Assembly: GCA_020051175.1 (NCBI GenBank)
Contig: JAGVJJ010000010.1
Location: forward strand, 58,089 to 122,088
DNA: 64,000 bases
From: Bacteroidia bacterium
Lineage (GTDB): Bacteria; Bacteroidota; Bacteroidia; 2-12-FULL-35-15
Reading direction: 5' to 3'
Positions 16,629-24,200 of this stretch are shown here, piece by piece; the first letter of the stretch is position 1; the number at the start of each line of letters is the position of its first letter. A program made the translations under genes and the position numbers. The notes below the pieces were generated by a model that was not told where the DNA came from, did no database searches, and was given only the letters and a program-made list of their open reading frames with translations.

Positions 16629-18728
16629 ATGAAACATAGCATTATACATTTTGTCCTTTTGCTTGGTTGCACCTGCCTTTTCAGTACGCAGGCACAGGCA
16701 CAGGAAAACCTGTTCAATTGCGGAAGCAGTCATGCCGTAAACCGCGTATTGAACAGCCACCCTGAACTTAAAGCAGAATACCTGAAACGCGAAGCTGAGC
16801 TTGCCGCGATGGACCAACAGGCTTTTCAGACCGGTTATAACAAATCTGCCAAAGAGCTTTTGCCAGTGTATATAATACCGGTTGTATTTCATATCATCCA
16901 TCAGGGAGGTGTAGAAAACATTTCGGATGAACAGGTATTTGATGCTGTGCGTATCATGAATGAAGATTTCCGTAAGCTGAATTCAACTGCAGCCAATACG
17001 GTAAGTCAGTTTCAGTCCATTGCAGCAGATTGTGAAATTGAATTCCGCCTTGCTCAGAAAGACCCTACTGGCGCATGTACCAACGGCATCGATAGGATCG
17101 TTTCAACACTTACCAACAATGCAGATGATGATTCCAAGCTGAATCCCTGGCCACGAAGCAAATACCTGAATATATGGGTTGTAAAAACAATTGGCTCTAC
17201 AGGCGTAGCTGGTTATGCCTATTTGCCAGGCACAGCTTTCCCTTCAACCGTTGACGGCATCCTCATTTTGTCAAATTACATTGGTAGCATTGGAACCGGT
17301 AACCCTACACGTTCCCACGCATTAACGCATGAAGTAGGCCATTTCCTTAACCTCATGCATACCTGGGGTGGTAACAATGATCCTGGTGTGGATTGCAGTG
17401 GCTCGGATAATGTAAGCGATACTCCTCCAACAGAAGGCTGGACAAGCTGTAATTTATCGGGCGCTACCTGTGGCAGCGCTTTGGACAATGTTCAGAATTT
17501 TATGGAATATTCATACTGTCCGACCATGTTTACTGACGGACAAAAAACACGTATGCGCAATGCCCTTAACAGCACTTCAGGTCAGCGCAGCAGCCTTTGG
17601 ACATCTTCTAACCTTTCTGTTACCGGAGTGAGCCTTCCGGCAGTTTTATGCAAAGCAGATTTTGAGTCGAACAATTCAAGCAATACAGTATGTGAGGGCA
17701 GTAGCCTTACCTTTACGGATTTATCATGGAATGGCGACCCAACATCCTGGAACTGGTCATTTCCGGGTGGTACGCCATCAAGCTCAACAGACTCTGCTCC
17801 TGTAATTCAGTACAATACTCCGGGCATTTATACGGTAAGTCTTACCGTTGCAAGAGGAACAGAAACAGCGAGTGTTTCAAAAACATCCTATGTAACTGTT
17901 AATTCAGCCACGGCAATGTATTCCGCGCCATTTTATTCAGAAGGCTTTGAAGGAGCCGCCATCCCAAATAACGACTGGCAGGTCCGCAACCTTTTCCCGG
18001 GAGGAAACACCTGGTCACAGGTAAGTACAGCTGCTGCAAGTGGCTACATGTGTGTGAAGCTTACCAATGCTTCTTCATCCGATGGTTACGTGGATGAGCT
18101 CATCAGTCCGTCCATCAACATAAGTGCAATTGCAGGAAGTTCCCCTATCCTAACGTTTAAAGTGGCACACGCCCAGGAAACGGCCAACTCAGAAGATAAG
18201 CTTCAGATATATGTTTCCACCAATTGTGGGTTAACATGGGCCCTGCGCAAAACGCTAACAGGCCCAACTCTTTCAACAGCAGGCATTATCAGTACATCCT
18301 TTACTCCCAACGCCAACCAGTGGGCGCAACAGAGTGTTAACCTAACAGGATATGCCTCACAGACCAGCCTGTATATCAAGTTCAAATTTACGAGCAATGG
18401 TGGTAACCACCTGTACCTGGATGATATCAACATAAGCGGTACAACAGGAGTAGAAGATGAGCTTGCACACAGCATAAGCTTCAATGTGTTCCCGAATCCA
18501 ATGGAAGAAAACACGATGGTTTCTTTTAACCTGGTAAACAAACAACGTGTTGAGCTGCAATTGTACGATGTTGTTGGCCGCTATGTAAAAACAATACTTA
18601 CTGAGGAATTGAATGCCGGTGAATACCAATACGCAGTTTCAGAAAAAACAACCCTTCCCGCAGGCGTTTATTTTGCAACATTAACCGTGGGTAAACAAAG
18701 GTTTACAAAGAAGCTTGTGGTGAAGTAG
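16629..18728 (+). CDS. Secreted M43-like zinc metalloprotease with PKD domain and type IX sorting domain
   Basis: With the start at MKHSIIHF (16629) the protein is 699 residues. It has a signal peptide (to about QAQAQ), a pappalysin/M43 peptidase with the zinc motif HEVGHFLNLMH near residue 235 and a later Met-turn NFMEYSYCP. A PKD-like domain follows (about 340-430, TSWNWSFPGG), then a beta-sandwich, and a C-terminal type A sorting domain (about 618-699) with NVFPNP and AGVYF. The sorting domain predicts export by the type IX system and attachment to the cell surface or release. The start at 16608 in the track would overlap the SDR gene and precede the signal. Confidence 0.92.
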   Translation: MKHSIIHFVLLLGCTCLFSTQAQAQENLFNCGSSHAVNRVLNSHPELKAEYLKREAELAAMDQQAFQTGYNKSAKELLPVYIIPVVFHIIHQGGVENISDEQVFDAVRIMNEDFRKLNSTAANTVSQFQSIAADCEIEFRLAQKDPTGACTNGIDRIVSTLTNNADDDSKLNPWPRSKYLNIWVVKTIGSTGVAGYAYLPGTAFPSTVDGILILSNYIGSIGTGNPTRSHALTHEVGHFLNLMHTWGGNNDPGVDCSGSDNVSDTPPTEGWTSCNLSGATCGSALDNVQNFMEYSYCPTMFTDGQKTRMRNALNSTSGQRSSLWTSSNLSVTGVSLPAVLCKADFESNNSSNTVCEGSSLTFTDLSWNGDPTSWNWSFPGGTPSSSTDSAPVIQYNTPGIYTVSLTVARGTETASVSKTSYVTVNSATAMYSAPFYSEGFEGAAIPNNDWQVRNLFPGGNTWSQVSTAAASGYMCVKLTNASSSDGYVDELISPSINISAIAGSSPILTFKVAHAQETANSEDKLQIYVSTNCGLTWALRKTLTGPTLSTAGIISTSFTPNANQWAQQSVNLTGYASQTSLYIKFKFTSNGGNHLYLDDINISGTTGVEDELAHSISFNVFPNPMEENTMVSFNLVNKQRVELQLYDVVGRYVKTILTEELNAGEYQYAVSEKTTLPAGVYFATLTVGKQRFTKKLVVK

Positions 18729-18871
18729 ATGTGAGATATAAAATTTAGGATTGATACGGTTACTAAAATACGTGCAACATACCAGATGTGATTTATGCCC
18801 GCTTTTCCGAAACGAGTGTGGGCAATAGCGCATTTAGATATAGTTTACAACTTAAAAAATTAAAGCGATAC

Positions 18872-19903
18872 ATGAACCCCAATATAAACCCTGAGTCTGA
18901 GAATTTAAGTTCGGCTGAGAAAGAATTTGAAAAAGTGTTACGTCCATCCGAGTTCTCTGACTTTACCGGGCAGAACGAGGTGGTGGATAACCTGAAGGTG
19001 TTTGTGCAAGCTGCAAAGCTGCGTGGTGAAGCATTGGATCATGTGTTGCTGCATGGCCCTCCAGGCCTGGGCAAAACCACTCTTGCCAATATCATTGCAT
19101 CCGAACTTGGAGTAAATATAAAAATCACTTCAGGCCCTGTACTCGATAAACCGGGGGATCTGGCCGGTTTACTTACCAACCTTGAAGAATACGATGTACT
19201 GTTTATTGATGAAATACACCGCCTGAGCCCTATCGTGGAAGAGTACCTGTATTCAGCCATGGAAGATTATAAGATAGACATTATGATCGATAGCGGCCCT
19301 AATGCGCGCAGCGTTCAGATCAAGTTAAATCCGTTTACACTGATTGGTGCCACTACCCGCAGCGGCTTGCTCACAGCTCCCTTGCGCGCCCGATTTGGAA
19401 TAAACTCCCGTCTGAATTATTACAATGCGGCATTGCTAAAGAGAATTATTATCCGCGCTGCAGGTATCCTGAATGTCCCTATTTCAGACGAAGCAGCACA
19501 GGAGATTGCACGCAGGAGCCGCGGCACACCACGTATTGCCAATGCCCTGCTTAGACGCATCCGCGATTTTGCACAGATAAAAGGCAATGGCTCGATTGAT
19601 ATGGAAATTGCCCACATGGGCCTTGCTGCACTGAACGTGGACAAGAACGGACTCGATGAAATGGATATACGTATTCTTTCTGCACTTGTGGAAAAATTCA
19701 AGGGAGGACCAGTAGGAATTACAACTATTTCCACGGCCGTTGGTGAAGAGTCGGGAACGATTGAAGAAGTATATGAACCCTTCCTTATACAGGAAGGTTA
19801 CCTTGTACGTACACCACGCGGACGAGAGGCTACAGAGCTGGCCTATCGCCACCTTGGAAAAATCCCAAGGGCAAACAGGGGCAGTTTATTTGATATGGAT
19901 TAA
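18872..19903 (+). CDS. ruvB: Holliday junction branch migration ATPase RuvB
   Basis: The ATG at 18872 ([10 protein letters not shown]) gives 343 residues, the standard RuvB length. The AAA+ domain has the Walker A motif GPPGLGKTT near residue 61 and Walker [10 protein letters not shown], with the sensor GATTRSG, and a C-terminal winged helix ([10 protein letters not shown]). RuvB hexamers pump DNA through the RuvA-bound junction during recombination repair. ruvA and ruvC are not beside it. No terminator is evident in the 217 bases that follow. Confidence 0.96.
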   Translation: MNPNINPESENLSSAEKEFEKVLRPSEFSDFTGQNEVVDNLKVFVQAAKLRGEALDHVLLHGPPGLGKTTLANIIASELGVNIKITSGPVLDKPGDLAGLLTNLEEYDVLFIDEIHRLSPIVEEYLYSAMEDYKIDIMIDSGPNARSVQIKLNPFTLIGATTRSGLLTAPLRARFGINSRLNYYNAALLKRIIIRAAGILNVPISDEAAQEIARRSRGTPRIANALLRRIRDFAQIKGNGSIDMEIAHMGLAALNVDKNGLDEMDIRILSALVEKFKGGPVGITTISTAVGEESGTIEEVYEPFLIQEGYLVRTPRGREATELAYRHLGKIPRANRGSLFDMD

Positions 19904-20009
19904 GTAACATCCGATTCATTCGAGAAACTCATTTCTGATTTGTAAACGGCCTGTTGACGGGCATTTTAAAAGATATAAATAGTTCTGAACAAAATATAAA
20001 CAGCCACTT

Positions 20010-20037
20010 TTTGAATTGAAGTATTTTTATATCTTTA
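20010..20037 (+). promoter_or_regulatory. Weak promoter upstream of the His-rich membrane protein
   Basis: TTTG (20010-20013), 16 bases, then TATCTTTA, which differs from TAnnTTTG at the last base. The spacing is short, so this is tentative. Confidence 0.35.
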
Positions 20038-20120
20038 GCACAAAGAATTGGAAATTATTGCTATTTCCGGATTTGAATGTTTGAATTTTTATTTTTCTAA
20101 TTACATAAAATTTTTCTGAT

Positions 20121-20843
20121 ATGAGCGAAGAAACAAACGAAACATTGGGCCATGATGAAGCAATGGACATCACAGAGGTTGAAGCTACACACAGCCATGA
20201 TGAGCATCAAACAAAAAGAACGTATGGTTCAATGAGCAGGAGCGAATTTGAAGCAAAACTTACTGAATTTTTCACCAAGCATCAAAAATCGAAACTTCGC
20301 TTCGTACCAAGAATTGTTAATCAGTTTGGAGATAACGCAGAAGAGGTACTTGAGCACCTGCACAACAGATATGTATTAGGTATGCCATCATCAAAGGGTG
20401 GAGGAAAGAAAAAAGGTGGCAAGAAAAAACTTGCTGCCGGAACCGGCCATGGTAGCGGCCACGGACATGATGCCCATAGCGATTCCCATTCCCATGAAAT
20501 AGAAGGTGGGGAAGTGAAACCTAAATCCAAGAAAAAAATGATCATCATTATCGTGATACTGGTGGTTGTCCTTGGTGGTGGTGGAGCTGCTGCATTTATG
20601 TTTAAAGACAAGCTGTTTGGCGGTGGCCACGGAGCTGAGCATGGAACTGAACACAATGCTGCTGCCGGGCATGATGAAAAGGCGGCTCATGGTGCTGCCG
20701 AAAAAGCAAAAGAAGAACCTGCTAAACCAGCTGTTGACAGCGCTTCAACCGGTGGGGCTGATACTACAGCCGCTGCAGTACCAGCTCAACCTGCTGCTGC
20801 CGGTGCAGAGCACGGAGCTGGCGAACATGGTAGTGGTCACTAA
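20121..20843 (+). CDS. Single-pass membrane protein with His/Gly/Ala-rich segments
   Basis: This 240-residue protein is not recognised. Residues 37-88 form a charged helical domain (SRSEFEAKLTEFF through LEHLHNRYVLG). A lysine/glycine run and a His-rich run (GHGSGHGHDAHSDSHSH) follow, then one membrane helix at about 140-161, and a tail rich in Ala, His, Glu and Pro that ends in His. With no signal peptide and lysines before the helix, the N-terminus should be cytoplasmic and the His-rich tail periplasmic. Metal binding is possible but unproven. It is convergent with clpS across a strong shared terminator. Confidence 0.7.
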   Translation: MSEETNETLGHDEAMDITEVEATHSHDEHQTKRTYGSMSRSEFEAKLTEFFTKHQKSKLRFVPRIVNQFGDNAEEVLEHLHNRYVLGMPSSKGGGKKKGGKKKLAAGTGHGSGHGHDAHSDSHSHEIEGGEVKPKSKKKMIIIIVILVVVLGGGGAAAFMFKDKLFGGGHGAEHGTEHNAAAGHDEKAAHGAAEKAKEEPAKPAVDSASTGGADTTAAAVPAQPAAAGAEHGAGEHGSGH

Positions 20844-20867
20844 TTAAATATAAATTGAATGAGTAAT

Positions 20868-20902
20868 AAAACGCCCCTTGCATCATCTGCAAGGGGCGTT
20901 TT
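20868..20902. terminator. Strong bidirectional terminator
   Basis: A perfect 15-bp stem, AAAACGCCCCTTGCA with TGCAAGGGGCGTTTT, and a five-base loop. T tracts on either strand make it work for both the His-rich gene and clpS. Confidence 0.92.
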
Positions 20903-20923
20903 ACTTTAATTAAGGAATGAATC

Positions 20924-21220
20924 TTATTCAATCTCCGCAGTTAAATTCCTTTCAAGCAGAGCGGTGCACATAGGTTCTAATTCTTCATAAGAACCTTTTT
21001 TTACAGCGCATTTGCCTTTGTAATGCACCAGGAAGGTACACTGTTCCGCCTGGATGGGATCATGTTTGCAAACGTTTATAAGCGCTTCGATAACAAAATC
21101 GAAAGTGTTAAAATCATCGTTGTAAAGTATAATCTGTTTATCGGCAACAATCTCCTCTTCCAGTTCGAGCAATACTTCCGTTTGAGTTTCTACCTGATGT
21201 TGTTTATCGTATCCTTTCAT
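20924..21220 (-). CDS. clpS: ATP-dependent Clp protease adaptor ClpS
   Basis: This 98-residue protein is a ClpS N-recognin. The core ILYNDDFNTFDFVIEALINVC contains the Asp/Asn residues that bind the alpha-amino group of N-degron substrates, and the LVHYKGKCAVKKG strand follows. ClpS delivers such proteins to ClpAP. It starts four bases after the stop of the giant PD40/SPOR gene and so is probably translated from the same mRNA, an odd pairing of a cytosolic adaptor with an envelope protein. Confidence 0.93.
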   Translation of the reverse strand: MKGYDKQHQVETQTEVLLELEEEIVADKQIILYNDDFNTFDFVIEALINVCKHDPIQAEQCTFLVHYKGKCAVKKGSYEELEPMCTALLERNLTAEIE

Positions 21221-21224
21221 GCAA

Positions 21225-24200
21225 CTATTTGTTTTTTGATTCTTTGGCTTCTTCTATTGATATTTTTTTACCATCCTTGTATGCCACCACAAATGCGTCC
21301 GCCAGTTCAGCTTCCGCTATAACCTGCGCTTTTAGTGTATTGGCTTCTTCGTATGTTTTGGAGTCGCCTACGGTATATATCGTAAGCCCGCTATTGTCTT
21401 TATAATTTGCTATTCCTTTTTTAGCAATCTTTAAAAACTTATTGGCCATATCCAACGGCACTTCTTCGTAGAATGCGCCTATCTGCACTTTATACACGAT
21501 GCCCGGACCGGATGGCAACGGATTGTTTTGTGATGTAGCTGAATTGAGCTGCTCTTTTGTTCCATTGTCGGCAGGTTGCTGCTGAGCAGCCACATTTGGA
21601 TTTCTTGGTGGAACAGCAGGTTTATTCACGGCTTTAAACGATGGCAATTTGTCTACTTCCGGGCCTTTAGGGAATGTAGCACCCTGAGCCTCGTATTTCT
21701 GAGCTTCTTCCATCGAAACACGTTTTCCATTGTAATAAGCAGTTACAAACGCATCCTTGATACCAATATCAACTACCATCCCTTTTGCTTCACCTGCACG
21801 TTCAATGCTTGTATACGTGCCCGTATAATAACGGATAGAACCATTAGGCGCTTTTTCGGAATACAACGGCTTCATGCTGTACAATTTGGAAGCCAGTACC
21901 TCCTGCGAGAACACTCCTACCTGCACCGTGTAGAACAAACCGCCTACATCCGTTACACTGCTGGATTTGATAACTTCATTCTGGTCGTCAGGTGTAGTAG
22001 TAGTGGCTGTTACTGCAGCCTGGGTATTGGTTTGCAACACTGTTGAAGGTGTACCTTCAGAAAGAGCATAAGCCTCGTTGATTGGGATACGCTTGCCATT
22101 CAGAAAGGCAACCACAAAAGCATCTTTGTAGCCCATATCAATGATTTTCTTCTTCACTTTATCAGCAGTGCTGAATTTGGTAAATACACCCGCAGTATAA
22201 CGGATAAAGCCTTTAGGTGTAGTTTCACCGGTTATAGGCGCCATGCCTTTGAACAGGTTTTGTGGAATAGGTTTGCGGAATGCTCCTATCTGCACTTTAA
22301 ATATCAAACCTTCTGGCAGCTTTGCGTCAATAGGAATCGGGTTTTTGGAAGAATAGGCAACTGTTTCTTTCTGCTCAAACGATTCGTTTGGAGCAAGTGT
22401 AATTTCAGCAGTTGTTTTGGCCGTATTTGCTGCAGTAACCGGTGGATTTACAGCTGTTGCAACCGGAGTTGTTTTTTCAACTGTTTTGTTAGTAGCAGCT
22501 GCAATTGCGGGAGTGTGCTTTTTATACAGCTCAATGGATTCCTTTTGTTTTTCAAGTGCCTGTCTTTCACTTGCAGCTGCATCTTCAAGAGTAGCTTCCC
22601 TTGCAAAATAAGAATCTGTTGCAGCAGCTTCCTGGCGCAGTGCTTTGGCTTTATTAAACAAGCCTTGTGCCTCATCGTTCAGAAGCTCCGCTTTTAAAAG
22701 CTCTGCAGCATTGTTACCGGAAGATGCACTCTTATATTGATTTATCTGGCCTTCGTTGGATGCATATTCTGAAGAGTTTGCATCAGCGGTAAGCTGTGCT
22801 GCTTCCGTCTTTTTAGCCCTCGCTTCTTTCATCAGCTCTTCGGACTGCGCATACATTGTGTTTTTTGCATCCGCATTGCTTTGTGCAATGGCTTGTGTTT
22901 TAAGGTCAAGCGACAAAGTCATGATGTCTTCGGCCTGTTTGTTCAGCGAAGCAGCTTTTACACTTTGTTCCAGTGCCGATGGAGTACTATAAGCAAACTG
23001 CTTATTGGCAGAGGCAGTGGTTGATGTATTTGATGTTTCGGCAGCTGTAGTTGTTGTATTAACAGGAGTAGTCCGTTCAGCAGGGTTTACATCAGGTGTT
23101 CCTGTGGTATTGGTGGCTGCAACAGCCGGACTATAATTCTTGTACAAAGCAAGCGATTCATTTTGTTTTTTAAGCGCCAGCATTTCATTTTCGTTCGCAT
23201 CCTGCAACATCATCTCCTTCTCGTAATAGGATGTAACAGTTTCTGCTTTCTTACGTTCTTCGGCTGCCAGGTTAAAATGATTTTGTGCCTCATCACTCAA
23301 TATCTCCGCCTTCAGCAAATCAGGAGCCGTGTTGCCTGCAGTTGTTTTGGCAACATCACTGATTTCTTTTTGTTTTCTGGAATACTCTGAGGTATTGGCT
23401 GTAGCTACCAGCTGGGCCGATTCAAGCTTTTTAGATTGTGCCTCGGCAATCTTCTTTTTCGCTTCTTCCCTACGTTTTTGTCTTTCCTCTTCGCTTATTG
23501 GCTCTGTGGTTTCCAGCTCCGGGAGAATGGATTCAGCAAGCAATGCATCCGCCTGATCGTTCAGCATAACCGCTTTTTCGGCCTGTTCATTTGCTACAGG
23601 ATCACTGTATACAACAGCGGCAGTGGTATCATCAATGCTTGTATTTATAACCACATTAGTAGCTGGAGTATCTATTTTAACCGTATTTACCGGAGGTGTC
23701 ACGTTTGCAGCAGCAACCTGGTTCTGACGGATAGTTTCTGCCTTTGTACGGCTTTCCAAAGCAAGGTTTTGTTTTTCTTTTGAGCTGTTCTCAGCATCTG
23801 TCATGCGTTTTGCCAGCGCTTCTTTTTTCTGAGGATCGGTGGTTGTTTCGTAATCCTTCTTTTGTTTTGCAAGGTCCGCATCTATGGCTTCCGACCAGCG
23901 TTTTAATACATCGGCTTTTGCCTTTTCACGGTCAGCCTCGTCCTGAATGGATTGCGTTGCAGTTAAATCAGACTGATACCTGGTATTGATGTCGGCCATT
24001 GCTGTTTCTGTTGTTTGTGGAGTAAGGGCAGCTGTAGTAGTGGCTTCAGTTGCAACCACCGTATTTACAGGCTTTACTTTTGCTGTATCTGTATTATTTA
24101 CACTGGCAACGGTAGTGGTGGTAGCTGCTGGAGTAAAGTTTTTATAGATTCCTGCTGCTTCACTTTGTTTTTCAAGCGCTATGAGCTCATTGCTCCTGGC

